A stretch of 64,000 nucleotides of DNA from DATKJS01 sp050015275 (GCA_050015275.1 JBEKBS010000012.1:1-64000), one strand, 5' to 3'; numbered from the stretch's first letter, positions 6,302-15,768 are shown. Notes: a model not told the origin generated them from the sequence alone. Translations and numbers: made by a program.

Positions 6302-8698
6302 GTGTCATCTGATAGGCCAGAAGCCTTTTCTCGAATCCTGATTGATAAGGCCCTCGAGGCGAGCGATTGGGACCTGCTGGACTCCCGACAAGTCCGCTTT
6401 GAGCAAAACGCCGTCAGCGGACGAGCGGACTACCTACTCCTTGACCCCCTCGGTCGAGTGCTGTGCGTGCTCGAGGCCAAGCGTGAGGACCTCGACCCAT
6501 ATGATGCGAAGGAACAAGCCCGGGGCTACGCTGAGAACCTGAAGGCCCCGTTCATCATCCTATCCAACGGTCGGGAACATTGGTTCTGGAACTATGAACG
6601 GGCAGACCAGCGTGATGCATACCGCATCGAACGACTGCCTTCAAGGGACGACCTCGAGCGGGTCCGGCTGAAGAACCTCCAGCCACCCCGGCCTCTGATG
6701 AGCGAACCCATCACGCCAGAGTACCTCCGCCATCTGAAACATGACCTCACTCTCCGTCGCTATCAAATCGAGGCGATGGACAAGGTCGGGACTCTCTTTG
6801 ATGGGGAGTCCCGCCGGAAGTTCCTCCTTGAGATGGCCACCGGGACCGGGAAGACCCTCCTGTGTGCGGCCCTCATCCGTCGTTTCCTAGTAACCCGAAA
6901 CGCCGAGCGGGTTCTGTTCATCGTGGACCGAATCGAGTTGGCGAAGCAGACGATGGAGGATTTCGCAGTTGTCCTCCCGGAGTACAAGCCCGTCATCTTT
7001 AAGTCGGCACGCCGTACTGGGGAACTTCTCGGCTCTTCTGTCGTCGTCGCCACCATCCAGTCTCTGATGATTGGCCGCCGTTACCGGGAGGAGTTCACCC
7101 CCTTCTATTTCGACCTCGTCATCAACGATGAAGCACATCGGTCGATTTACGGAGACGCTCGAGAGGTCGTTCAGTTCTTCCAAGCCACGAGAATCGGTCT
7201 GACGGCAACTCCCAAGGCCTATCTGAAGAACGTGAATGTCAGGGAGCTGGAGGCCTCGAATCCCAAGGCTCTTGAGGCCAGACAGCTCCGGGATACCTAT
7301 CACTATTTCGGTTGTGAACCGGGGTTCCCGACCTATCGGTATGACATCATCGATGCTGTCAAGGACCCTGAAGGCCCGTTCCTCTGCCTACCCAAAATCT
7401 ACGACCTCCGTTCTGATATCACCACCCAAGCTCTCGCCGAGAAGGGCTGGGCAGTCTATATCAACGAGCAGGAAGAGAACTTCAAGATTCAGGACCTCGA
7501 ACGGAAGATATTCACGCCGGGGCGGAATCGCCTGATGTGCGAGGCCTTCCTCAAAGAGGCCCAGAAAGACCCGACCGGGGCCGTCGGCAAGTCCATAGTG
7601 TTCGCTGTGAATCAGACTCATGCCACGAACCTTACACAGATATTCAACGAGCTTCAGCCGAATATCGCCGTCACTATCACGTCTCGCATCCCCGAAGCCT
7701 CCGTCATTTCCAAGGAGTTCCGTGACAATAAGCGTACCGAGCGTATCGCCGTCTCGGTAGACATGCTTTCCACCGGGTACAACTGCCGGGACCTTCTCAA
7801 TATCGGCCTGATGCGTCCCATCTTTTCACCCACGGAGTATGTCCAAATCAAGGGGCGAGGGACCCGCCTGTTCACGTTCAGAGTCGGGAATACCGAATAC
7901 GAAAAGAAGAACTTTTTCCTTCTCGACTTCTGCGGTGTCGCTGAGTATTTCGAGGACAAGTACGACTATTCGGTTCCCCTCAAGCTTCCATCAGCCAAAA
8001 AAGAACCGAAGCCGTATCCCGCTGGGGGTACAATCCCGGGATTCGTCCAAGAGGGGCAGGAAACTCCGTCGGCGTCATCGCCTCCCTCCCATGAAATCCC
8101 TGTTTGGGAGGGCGTCGACGTCCTAAAGAGCCGAGAAGTCATTGAAGTTGGCCCGGACGGAGAGAAGGTGGACGTAATGACTTTCCGTGGTTCCTTCGAG
8201 CATGACGTCAGGGACTTCACGGAGCGAGATGTTGAAATGAAGAAGGCAGTTGAGGAGGAAGACGACGATACCGTCGAGATAGTCGTGAATGAGCGGTTCT
8301 TCCACAGGCCCCGGATGTTTTATTCGCAGGACAAACTCGTGGCTTCCTACGGGGTTCCTGCCCCGACTCCAGCCTTTGTCTACAACGCCGTCGGGAAGAG
8401 GCCCTTGCCCACCAAGGACGATATCATTGCTGATGTCGTGGATTCCATCGCCGCAAGGTTCAATCTTCGCTATAGCGAGCAGAAATGGCTCGATGCAACG
8501 ACACAGTTACTCGTGGAAGACCCGGACGCCCGTCGAAGGTTCATGTCCGGAGACATGACAATCTTTACCTCCAGCCAGTTCAACCAGCTCGGCGGCATTG
8601 CCGCTCTGGCTCGCCTTGAAAGGCGTGACGAGGTTTTTGAAGCCCTGCGGCAATCCCAACTTGTTCGGCAAGCCCTCTTAGGAGCAACAACTCAATGA
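6302..8698 (+). CDS. hsdR: type I restriction endonuclease subunit R
   Basis: 798 residues: the motor and nuclease subunit of a type I restriction enzyme. An N-terminal nuclease domain has Asp43 (RADYLLLD) and LEAK (58-61). An SF2 helicase follows with Walker A MATGTGKT (178-185), DEAH (276-279), LTATP (300-304) and motif VI QIKGRGTR near 515-522. A C-terminal region that should contact HsdM/HsdS follows. The start is GTG with AAGGGG about six bases upstream. Its stop overlaps the hsdM start by four bases (ATGA), so hsdR, hsdM and hsdS are co-transcribed and coupled. All key motifs are intact, so it is predicted active. Confidence 0.95.
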   Translation: MSSDRPEAFSRILIDKALEASDWDLLDSRQVRFEQNAVSGRADYLLLDPLGRVLCVLEAKREDLDPYDAKEQARGYAENLKAPFIILSNGREHWFWNYERADQRDAYRIERLPSRDDLERVRLKNLQPPRPLMSEPITPEYLRHLKHDLTLRRYQIEAMDKVGTLFDGESRRKFLLEMATGTGKTLLCAALIRRFLVTRNAERVLFIVDRIELAKQTMEDFAVVLPEYKPVIFKSARRTGELLGSSVVVATIQSLMIGRRYREEFTPFYFDLVINDEAHRSIYGDAREVVQFFQATRIGLTATPKAYLKNVNVRELEASNPKALEARQLRDTYHYFGCEPGFPTYRYDIIDAVKDPEGPFLCLPKIYDLRSDITTQALAEKGWAVYINEQEENFKIQDLERKIFTPGRNRLMCEAFLKEAQKDPTGAVGKSIVFAVNQTHATNLTQIFNELQPNIAVTITSRIPEASVISKEFRDNKRTERIAVSVDMLSTGYNCRDLLNIGLMRPIFSPTEYVQIKGRGTRLFTFRVGNTEYEKKNFFLLDFCGVAEYFEDKYDYSVPLKLPSAKKEPKPYPAGGTIPGFVQEGQETPSASSPPSHEIPVWEGVDVLKSREVIEVGPDGEKVDVMTFRGSFEHDVRDFTERDVEMKKAVEEEDDDTVEIVVNERFFHRPRMFYSQDKLVASYGVPAPTPAFVYNAVGKRPLPTKDDIIADVVDSIAARFNLRYSEQKWLDATTQLLVEDPDARRRFMSGDMTIFTSSQFNQLGGIAALARLERRDEVFEALRQSQLVRQALLGATTQ

Positions 8699-10230
8699 CG
8701 AATTCGCTTTCGGATAATGGGAAATCTAACGGGACCAACTTCTTTTCCTCCGGCCTCCGTCAAAAAGTCGACCAACTCATGGACATCCTATGGGCTGGGG
8801 GAGTGAACAACCCCATGGATTCCATAGAGCAGATTTCCTATCTGCTTTTCCTTCGCCTACTGAGTGAGAAGGACGACGCCTTGGCCTCGCTCGATAAGAA
8901 GTACGTCCGTATCTTCTCCGACAAATGGGCGAGATTTGCGTGGGGCAATTTCGTGACCCTCACCGGGGATAGCCTATTCAATGCCGCCCGAGATGCCATC
9001 GAGAGCCTCCATGAACTTCCCGGCCTCTCTGATACGGGGAAACTCCTCTTCAGCCGGGCCACACTCAAGATTTACGACAGGCCCACACTCAGAGCAGTCA
9101 TACAGGGAATCCACAACCTAGACCTTTCCGCCCACGAAGGACATGACCTAAAGGGGGACATGTACGAGTATCTCCTGAGTAAACTCTCCTTGTCCGGCAC
9201 CAACGGGCAGTTCCGAACCCCTCGCCACATCATCGACATGATTGTACAGTTGGTGAATCCCCAGCCCGGTCAGCTCATCTGCGACCCTGCCTGTGGGACG
9301 GCGGGATTTCTTATCTCTGCCTTCATGCATATCCTACGTGACCATACACCTCCTGCAGACCTGAAGCGGGGCCTTGTTGACGGCTCGCTCCTCAAAGCCG
9401 GACAATGGAAATTCCTCGAGGAACAGGCGTTCACCGGGTTCGATAACGACGCTAACATGGTGAAAATCGCCATTCTCAATCTTTACCTCCATCAGCTAGA
9501 AAAGGCTCGCATCTCGCTAATGAATCCACTCACCACGGGCTTTGGCGGTGCTTATCCCGGTAGAAGATTCGATGTCATTCTCGCCAACCCGCCCTTCGCT
9601 GGGAAGGTTCAGGACGAGAGCATACTTTCAGACCTCAACTACAAGCTGAACACTCGAGCTACGGAACTGCTGTTCCTCAAGTGGTTCGTTGACCATCTCG
9701 CACCCGGGGGAAGAGCAGGGGTCATCGTCCCTAACGGGGTCCTCTTTGGCTCTACTAAGGCCGTCACCAGTCTCCGTGAGCTACTGTTGACCGAATGCGA
9801 CCTACAGGCGGTTGTTGGCCTCCCTAGCGGGGTTTTCAGGCCCTACTCGGGCGTCGGCACCGCCGCACTCATCTTCGCCCGTCCGTCAACACCTAGCTTT
9901 AAACCCATGACTCAATCCGTTTGGTTCTATGACATCACCGCCGACGGATTTAGCCTCGACGACAAGCGAACGCCGACGGAAGCCAATGACATTCTGGACG
10001 TGCTGGCCAAATGGCCTAGCCGTGAGGAAAGCCTGAACAGCTACCGTGTTCCAATTGAGAAGATACAGGAGAACGATTGGAGTCTTGCGGCAGGACGCTA
10101 CAAGCCCGTGACTGTCGAATCTGTGCATCATGATGCTCCTGCGGAAATACTCGTCAACGTCCTCAGGCTTGAAAACGAAATCATCCAACGTGGAAACGGG
10201 CTACTCAATCAAATCAAGAGTACGAAATGA
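8695..10230 (+). CDS. hsdM: type I DNA methyltransferase subunit M (adenine-N6)
   Basis: 511 residues. There is an N-terminal HsdM helical domain (about 20-150), then a methyltransferase core with the SAM-binding motif DPACGTAGF (197-205) and catalytic motif IV NPPF (298-301). It methylates adenine in the sequence chosen by HsdS and protects host DNA from HsdR. The C-terminus (LENEIIQRGNGLLNQIKS) is a helix that docks on the S subunit; a near copy of this tail is found at 11458-11538. The gene overlaps hsdR by 4 bases upstream and hsdS by 4 bases downstream. Confidence 0.95.
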   Translation: MTNSLSDNGKSNGTNFFSSGLRQKVDQLMDILWAGGVNNPMDSIEQISYLLFLRLLSEKDDALASLDKKYVRIFSDKWARFAWGNFVTLTGDSLFNAARDAIESLHELPGLSDTGKLLFSRATLKIYDRPTLRAVIQGIHNLDLSAHEGHDLKGDMYEYLLSKLSLSGTNGQFRTPRHIIDMIVQLVNPQPGQLICDPACGTAGFLISAFMHILRDHTPPADLKRGLVDGSLLKAGQWKFLEEQAFTGFDNDANMVKIAILNLYLHQLEKARISLMNPLTTGFGGAYPGRRFDVILANPPFAGKVQDESILSDLNYKLNTRATELLFLKWFVDHLAPGGRAGVIVPNGVLFGSTKAVTSLRELLLTECDLQAVVGLPSGVFRPYSGVGTAALIFARPSTPSFKPMTQSVWFYDITADGFSLDDKRTPTEANDILDVLAKWPSREESLNSYRVPIEKIQENDWSLAAGRYKPVTVESVHHDAPAEILVNVLRLENEIIQRGNGLLNQIKSTK

Positions 10231-11414
10231 AACGTTGGCCGTTGAAACCCCTTAGCGATGTCTGTGACATCAACCCAAGATTTGCGGCCTCGGAATCTCC
10301 GTCCCCAGACGTACAAGTCAATTTTGTTCCAATGGCGGCTATTGATGAGGCAAGCGGCTCAATAGTCGGGTCAGAAAGTCGCAGATACAGCGAGGTCGCA
10401 AAGGGCTACTCGTCGTTTAGGGAAGGGGATGTTTTGTTTGCGAAAATCACGCCTTGTATGCAGAACGGCAAGGCGGCGATTGCCCGGAACCTTCGTGCGA
10501 GCATTGGCTTTGGTTCGACGGAATTTCATGTGTTACGTCCTCGTCCCGGTTTGCTCCCTGAATGGGTGTTTGCATTTATCCGCCAACCATCCTTACGCTC
10601 CGCGGCCATGGCAAGCTTCACGGGAAGTGCAGGGCAACAACGTGTCCCTGCTGAATTCCTTAGAAAATCCCTGATTCCCGTGCCCCCGCTTTCAGAACAA
10701 GAGCGTCTCGTGAAGCTCCTTGACGAAGCGGACGAGTTGCGAAAGCTACGCGCTCAAGCCGACCGCCGTACTGCTGAGTTAGTCCCCGCCCTTTTCTATG
10801 AAATGTTTGGGGACCCGGAATACCCTCGCTTTCCCGTGAAAAGACTTTTCGAGCTCATTTCTCAGGAACGGCCCATCACTTATGGAATATTGAAGCCAGG
10901 GGCGGATACCAAGGGTGGCATCCCATATGTTCGGGTAACAGATATCAAGCAAAACCGTCTACGAGTCCAACAGTTAATGAGAACATCCAAAGAAATTGGC
11001 TATCAATATCGCCGTTCGATGCTTTGTCCAGGGGACATTCTGATAACTATCCGTGGTACAGTTGGGCGCACGTGTATTGTCCCTGAGGAACTGAAAGGCG
11101 CAAACATTACTCAAGACACAGCACGGCTGGCAATAGTCCCCAGCGTCGAAGCTAATTATGCTATCGAATTTCTGAACACACATTGGGCGCAGAGCTGGAT
11201 GAAGCATCACACTCTGGGGCAAGCTGTGAAGGGAATTAACCTAGGTGACCTCCGCAAGCTACTAGTACCAATTCCGCCCTTGACGTTACAGGCAAGTTTT
11301 GCCGACCGCGTATCGGAAATCCGGGAGCTGGAAGCCGAACAAACCGCCAGCCGCCTCCGCCTTGAGGCCTTGTTCCAATCGCTTCTCCACCGCGCATTCA
11401 TGGGAGAAGATTAG
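10227..11414 (+). CDS. hsdS: type I specificity subunit S (copy 1)
   Basis: 395 residues with the usual two half-repeats. Target-recognition domain 1 covers about 1-150. A conserved central region (152-197, VPPLSEQERLVKLLDEADEL...MFGDP) follows, then domain 2 at about 200-350 and a conserved tail (EALFQSLLHRAFMG). It determines the bipartite DNA target of the HsdRMS complex. The ATG overlaps the hsdM stop by four bases. The central and terminal conserved regions are nearly identical in sequence to those of the second hsdS at 11535-12698, while both recognition domains differ. Confidence 0.94.
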   Translation: MKRWPLKPLSDVCDINPRFAASESPSPDVQVNFVPMAAIDEASGSIVGSESRRYSEVAKGYSSFREGDVLFAKITPCMQNGKAAIARNLRASIGFGSTEFHVLRPRPGLLPEWVFAFIRQPSLRSAAMASFTGSAGQQRVPAEFLRKSLIPVPPLSEQERLVKLLDEADELRKLRAQADRRTAELVPALFYEMFGDPEYPRFPVKRLFELISQERPITYGILKPGADTKGGIPYVRVTDIKQNRLRVQQLMRTSKEIGYQYRRSMLCPGDILITIRGTVGRTCIVPEELKGANITQDTARLAIVPSVEANYAIEFLNTHWAQSWMKHHTLGQAVKGINLGDLRKLLVPIPPLTLQASFADRVSEIRELEAEQTASRLRLEALFQSLLHRAFMGED

Positions 11415-11457
11415 ATATGGCTACCTGGCCACGAGACAAAATGTTTCTCTTCAAAAC

Positions 11458-11538
11458 ATGATGGGCGCACTCATGCTAGATAAAGAAATCATTCGGCGTG
11501 GCAACGCGTGGCTTGCGCAAATCAGCGAGAAGAAATGA
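11458..11538 (+). pseudogene. duplicated C-terminal fragment of hsdM
   Basis: A short reading frame encodes about 26 residues ending LDKEIIRRGNAWLAQISEKK. Aligned to the end of HsdM (LENEIIQRGNGLLNQIKSTK), 11 of 20 residues are identical, including EII.RGN. Its stop overlaps the second hsdS start by four bases, exactly as hsdM overlaps hsdS copy 1. It is therefore a relic of an hsdM-hsdS junction that came with a second specificity gene. It may now work only as a short leader for translational coupling. Confidence 0.75.
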
Positions 11539-12698
11539 ACCGCTGGCTGACAAAACCACTCGAAGAAATCGCGGACGTTTATGGCGGAAGCACGCCCTCG
11601 CGCGACAATCCGGCTTTCTGGGGTGGAGACATTCCTTGGGTCACTCCGACTGATTTGCCAATGCCTGACGAAGGCATTTCGGTGGTTAGAAGAACAAATG
11701 ACTGCATCACCCAAGCTGGCCTAGACAACAGCTCGGCTTCGGTTGTTCCTAAGGGTGCTGTCCTGTTCTCATCTCGTGCAACGATAGGCAAGGTTGCCGT
11801 GGCGGATATGCCGCTCACGACCAATCAAGGGTTCGCCAACTTCATCCCGCATGCGGAAGTCACTTCTCGGTTCCTTGCATATGCGCTCTGGGTTCGCCGG
11901 GAGGACATCGCCAGACTTTCAGGCTCTACAACCTTCAAAGAAGTGCGCCGAAGCACGCTTCGCAAGTATCCGCTCCCCGTACCGCCTTTAGAAGAGCAAG
12001 AGCGGTTGGTGAAACTACTAGACGAAGCGGACGAGTTGCGGAAACTGCGTGCCAAAGCCGACCGCCACACCGCCGAACTAATCCCCGCACTATTCCATGA
12101 GATGTTTGGGGACCCAAAGGTCTCCGTCAAGACCCTTTCTATTGAAGATGTCATAGAACGATTTATTGATTATCGTGGCAAGACACCCGAGAAGTCTGCT
12201 AACGGGATACCCCTTGTTACTGCAAGAATTGTAAAGGGTGGTCGAATCCTTCAGCCAACGGAGTTCATCCGGGAGGCATTATATGAGAGCTGGATGCGGC
12301 GGGGATTGCCAAAAACCGGAGATGTTCTATTCACAATGGAAGCCCCGCTCGGTGAAGTAGCGATTGTAGAGGATGCTAGAATAGCACTTGCTCAGAGAAT
12401 CCTACTGATGCGTCCCCGAGCAGATGTGCTCAATAGCCAATACTTCATGACGGCACTCAAAGTGCCAGCCGTATGGAAGCAGATTGAAGAGCGAGCAACT
12501 GGCTCAACCGTCCGTGGAATCCGGCAAGCGGAATTGAGGAAGGTGCATATCCCCGTCCCCTCGCTACCGCTTCAAAGGGGATTCTCCGACCGAGTGAACG
12601 AAATCCGCAATCTCGAAGCCGACCAAGCCGCCAGCCGCCTCCGCCTCGAGGCCCTGTTCCAATCGCTCCTCCATCGAGCGTTCAATGGAGAACTTTGA
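11535..12698 (+). CDS. hsdS: type I specificity subunit S (copy 2)
   Basis: 387 residues from ATG 11535. I prefer this start over the upstream in-frame codon at 11508 because it gives the same four-base coupling as the first hsdS, and because the protein then begins MNRWLTKPLEEIADVYGG like other S subunits. Both recognition domains differ from copy 1. The central block (nt 11979-12116, VPPLEEQERLVKLLDEADEL...MFGDP) and the tail (EALFQSLLHRAFNGEL) are nearly the same. It can probably replace copy 1 in the complex to give another target, or exchange domains with it by recombination. Confidence 0.92.
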   Translation: MNRWLTKPLEEIADVYGGSTPSRDNPAFWGGDIPWVTPTDLPMPDEGISVVRRTNDCITQAGLDNSSASVVPKGAVLFSSRATIGKVAVADMPLTTNQGFANFIPHAEVTSRFLAYALWVRREDIARLSGSTTFKEVRRSTLRKYPLPVPPLEEQERLVKLLDEADELRKLRAKADRHTAELIPALFHEMFGDPKVSVKTLSIEDVIERFIDYRGKTPEKSANGIPLVTARIVKGGRILQPTEFIREALYESWMRRGLPKTGDVLFTMEAPLGEVAIVEDARIALAQRILLMRPRADVLNSQYFMTALKVPAVWKQIEERATGSTVRGIRQAELRKVHIPVPSLPLQRGFSDRVNEIRNLEADQAASRLRLEALFQSLLHRAFNGEL

Positions 12699-12741
12699 AC
12701 TTCCATAGCACATAGAGAAATGTTGAGGGGGTAATTGAGCA

Positions 12742-13098
12742 ATGAGCATTCCCAACGTCAATTGGATGTTACTCGGTACTGCAGTCGGAGCATTCTGGGG
12801 AATCTTCGCCCTCTTCTTCTATACGCCATATCCAACTATGAAATGGGGCAAGCTCCGGGAGTGGGCCGGTTCGATTTACATCTTGCTATTTCAATTCGTT
12901 TTCAATTTCATCGGTGGCTTTGCGGGGTGCATCGGACTGGGCTTGTTCCTAGACAGGTATACACAAAATCGGCTCGGATTTCCCGAACTAATTCTTCTAT
13001 GCATTTCCCTCCTCGGGGTGTCCGGCAGACTCTCAGTAATAATCTATCGGTTGCCAGATACTATCGATGCGGCATTCAAGAACTACTTCTCGAATTAG
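12742..13098 (+). CDS. small membrane protein of unknown function
   Basis: 118 residues with three likely membrane helices, at about 8-28 (WMLLGTAVGAFWGIFALFF), 45-70 (IYILLFQFVFNFIGGFAG) and 84-102 (LILLCISLLGVSGRLSVI). No family is recognised. It lies 43 bases after the second hsdS on the same strand. A GAGGGGG stretch about 12 bases before ATG is a possible but distant ribosome-binding site. It could be an accessory to the neighbouring defence genes or an unrelated passenger. An overlapping frame at 12735-13121 is less protein-like. Confidence 0.6.
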   Translation: MSIPNVNWMLLGTAVGAFWGIFALFFYTPYPTMKWGKLREWAGSIYILLFQFVFNFIGGFAGCIGLGLFLDRYTQNRLGFPELILLCISLLGVSGRLSVIIYRLPDTIDAAFKNYFSN

Positions 13099-13137
13099 CA
13101 GCCGATATGGCTGGCAAATGAAGATGTCAAGGTCACC

Positions 13138-13476
13138 ATGACAGAAGGGCAAGCACCAATAACTCGTCGGGCTAAGGCTGGCCGTCCCCCTTCTGGGAAA
13201 GCTCCCTCTAAGAAAATCCTACTCCGCCTCTATGCTAAGGAGGGAAAGTCTATCAGGGAGATTAGCGAGGCCCTGAACTGCTCAAAAGACATAATTGCGA
13301 GAGCCCTGAAGGCCTATGGAATCGAGGCTAGGACAAGGGTCAGGAGGTCGGGATTGGCAAAGTACGACCGAGAAGCCTTGGAATCATCCGTCAGGACGAA
13401 GGGGGTCAGAGGAACAGCACTAGAATTGGGGGTAAACGCCAGTACTCTGAGCCGGTTTTTAAGGTCAAAAGGCTAA
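13138..13476 (+). CDS. small DNA-binding protein with two helix-turn-helix segments
   Basis: 112 residues, strongly basic. A first HTH is visible at about 27-62 (KILLRLYAKEGKSIREISEALNCS and the following recognition helix, ending in a YGIEART motif). A second is at about 78-110 (RGTALELGVNASTLSRFL). This arrangement is seen in phage and island regulators and in DNA-binding small terminase subunits. Its position directly before the reverse transcriptase gene, with a palindrome between them (13499-13514), suggests it may regulate that gene. AAGG lies six bases before the ATG. Family and function are not certain. Confidence 0.7.
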   Translation: MTEGQAPITRRAKAGRPPSGKAPSKKILLRLYAKEGKSIREISEALNCSKDIIARALKAYGIEARTRVRRSGLAKYDREALESSVRTKGVRGTALELGVNASTLSRFLRSKG

Positions 13477-13498
13477 AATAGCTGTTGCGTTTGTGGCG

Positions 13499-13514
13499 CA
13501 TAATACCGATTATG
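13499..13514. promoter_or_regulatory. palindrome upstream of the reverse transcriptase gene
   Basis: CATAAT-ACCG-ATTATG is a perfect 6-bp inverted repeat in the 113-base gap between the HTH gene and the RT gene. It is a candidate operator for the adjacent HTH protein. No strong promoter could be placed in this gap. Confidence 0.4.
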
Positions 13515-13589
13515 TCAACTATAAATGGGTTTAATATCAATTACTTACAACTTCAGACACATTAGGGAATTCAAAGGCTGGGGAACGCA

Positions 13590-15662
13590 TTGGATTATTG
13601 GAACAAATTCCTCTCTCCCTCCAATTTCCTTCTTGCATGGCGACGGATTACTACGGGTTCAAATTTATCCTATAAAAGGTTCTTCCGTGACTCATATCTC
13701 GGATACGAAGTATCTTTTGAGGCCAACCTCAACTCTTTAATAAAGCGAATAAAGGGGGGGGCATATGAACCCCAGCCTCCCGATAGAATCTTTATTCCCA
13801 AACCGTCGGGATTTCAAAGACCAATATCTCTCCTGTCTGTAGAAGACCAAATCGTATGGCAGGCCATTGCTAACATTTTAGAGTTAAAATGGAAAACAAA
13901 AAGAGCCGAAGTAGAAAGAAAGGTCGTTTTCAGCAATCATCACGGTCCAAATCCTATCTTCTTTTTTGAACCTTGGAAATATTCATACCTTGGATTTATT
14001 GCCCGCATTAAGGAAATACATAAGGATAATAAGTGGACAGCTCACTTCGACCTCGCATCCTACTTTGACACCATATCTCATGACCATATTTCCAACCTTA
14101 TAACTCCAAAAAACAAGCATTCAAATATCGCTGAGTTCCTAAGAGAAGTTCTACATTGTTGGTCTTCAGAAAAACTATCGGGACGATATTCCCACGGAAT
14201 ACCCCAGGGTCCGATTGCTTCCGCCTATGTTGGTGAAGTCATTCTTCTCGACATAGATAAGCCTTTGATGAACGCTCAGAATAACTTTTTCTATTTAAGA
14301 TATGTCGATGACGTTCGTCTTTTTGGCAAGGATGAGGATAGTGTTAGGGATGGGATAATACATCTTGAGCAGCTATCTAGGAATAAGGGACTAGTACCCC
14401 AAACGAAAAAGACTTCCATATTTTATGCGGATACTGAGAATGAAGCGATTGGGAAGGATATTAGCCTGTCTCCCGAGGATGATGAGAAGCCGGCTCCTAA
14501 ATCACATCTGCTTTCATCTATCGATATAGAAAGCGAGACAATAACAAATACGACCAAATTCAAACATTTTCTCTATAGAGGAATGGTTTGCCCTGAACAC
14601 TTAGACGTGCTCTTAAGATTATTCATTAAGTATCCTGACTTGAGCGATGCATTCACTCAATACTTCAGAAAGTTCCAAGACAACGAGACGATTATCAATT
14701 ACGAAGTTCGAATCATTAAAGCAAAACGCTTTCCGTATCAATACGTTGAGGGGAATGTATGGCTATTATTGGCTTCGATAGACAAAAACCAGATGAGTTC
14801 AGAACTAAGGAGCATCGCTGAAAAGAGGATATTATTGCCTGCGTCAAAAACTAATCCATATCTAAGGTATGGGCTCCTTTCTTATTTGGCCCCATATTCG
14901 AAGGATATACCAAAACGTATTTTTAACAAGTTTCTATATGAAGAGTCACCTGTTTTTCTAGCCCTGTTGTTGCCAACCCTAGCCTCAACCTTCTCTCCTG
15001 AACATTATGCTTTGATTCTTAGGCAGTGTTTCATCCGGACAAAGCCAGATGCCGGACTCGTAGCCTCCTATCGCCTCGCAATTGACAACATACGATATGA
15101 GCAGTTGGCTGTTCCGCGAAGGCAAAAGGCTCCAGTTAGAAATTGCCTGGTTGGTTTGGGAATTCAAAAATCGAAGGTTCTACCGGACATTACTCCTTTT
15201 CAGGAGCTTATTCAGAAGCGGTTTCAAATACAGGTGTCGGATTGGAAGCCGTTCTTAAAAAGAGAATACAACCACGCCCATAAGGTGTTAGCCCTTGCAG
15301 ATAAGGCGTTCGAAATGAACAGGTCGTCCTGGATGTGTTTAATGGATTCTTTCAACGAAATCCTTACTAGGGCGTTAATAAGAAAAGATAGAGCCATACG
15401 ACAAAAACTCGTCGACCCAGATGGAAAACTGGTGGATTATGGAGCTTTGCTTAAGGGCAATAGTTTTTTGGCAAAGTATGGCTTGATAGACGATGTGTTT
15501 CTAAAGGTTCATGAACGAAGATGTTCAATCCCAGAGGCACATCCCTATGAAAAACATAGTCAAAGAAGGACTACCTTCTTAAAGCCAGGAGAACAGAAAC
15601 ACCATTTTGGGCAGCTCAAACGTGCATATCTGGACTACGATAGTTCTTTGCAGCGATTATAG
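13590..15662 (+). CDS. AbiA-like abortive-infection reverse transcriptase with C-terminal HEPN motif
   Basis: 690 residues. The RT core covers about 40-300: IPKPSGFQRPISLLSVEDQI (69-88), HFDLASYFD with catalytic Asp154, SHGIPQGPIAS (201-211) and YVDD (238-241). A long helix-rich region of repeat-like character follows (about 310-590). The last 100 residues end in a HEPN-type R-x6-H motif (Arg644, His651). This order matches AbiA-type defence RTs, whose HEPN domain is a predicted RNase. There is no intron maturase or HNH endonuclease domain and no retron-like RNA gene was recognised. The start is TTG (13590) after GGGGA. The gene is clearly AT-richer than its neighbours, which points to recent transfer. 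Confidence 0.88.
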   Translation: MDYWNKFLSPSNFLLAWRRITTGSNLSYKRFFRDSYLGYEVSFEANLNSLIKRIKGGAYEPQPPDRIFIPKPSGFQRPISLLSVEDQIVWQAIANILELKWKTKRAEVERKVVFSNHHGPNPIFFFEPWKYSYLGFIARIKEIHKDNKWTAHFDLASYFDTISHDHISNLITPKNKHSNIAEFLREVLHCWSSEKLSGRYSHGIPQGPIASAYVGEVILLDIDKPLMNAQNNFFYLRYVDDVRLFGKDEDSVRDGIIHLEQLSRNKGLVPQTKKTSIFYADTENEAIGKDISLSPEDDEKPAPKSHLLSSIDIESETITNTTKFKHFLYRGMVCPEHLDVLLRLFIKYPDLSDAFTQYFRKFQDNETIINYEVRIIKAKRFPYQYVEGNVWLLLASIDKNQMSSELRSIAEKRILLPASKTNPYLRYGLLSYLAPYSKDIPKRIFNKFLYEESPVFLALLLPTLASTFSPEHYALILRQCFIRTKPDAGLVASYRLAIDNIRYEQLAVPRRQKAPVRNCLVGLGIQKSKVLPDITPFQELIQKRFQIQVSDWKPFLKREYNHAHKVLALADKAFEMNRSSWMCLMDSFNEILTRALIRKDRAIRQKLVDPDGKLVDYGALLKGNSFLAKYGLIDDVFLKVHERRCSIPEAHPYEKHSQRRTTFLKPGEQKHHFGQLKRAYLDYDSSLQRL

Positions 15663-15768
15663 GCGGTCACTCAGCGACTATTCCAAATCGGTCGCCATCA
15701 TTTTAATGCTTCTCTCTTAGTTCTCCAAGAACTTCGAGTATTATTATAGCGAGTTGATAACAAAAGGG

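Noticed and set aside
13590..15662. RT as part of a group II intron or a retron
   Set aside because: No maturase X or HNH domain, no intron domain V-like structure and no msr/msd-like inverted repeats were recognised; the C-terminal organisation fits AbiA-type RTs.
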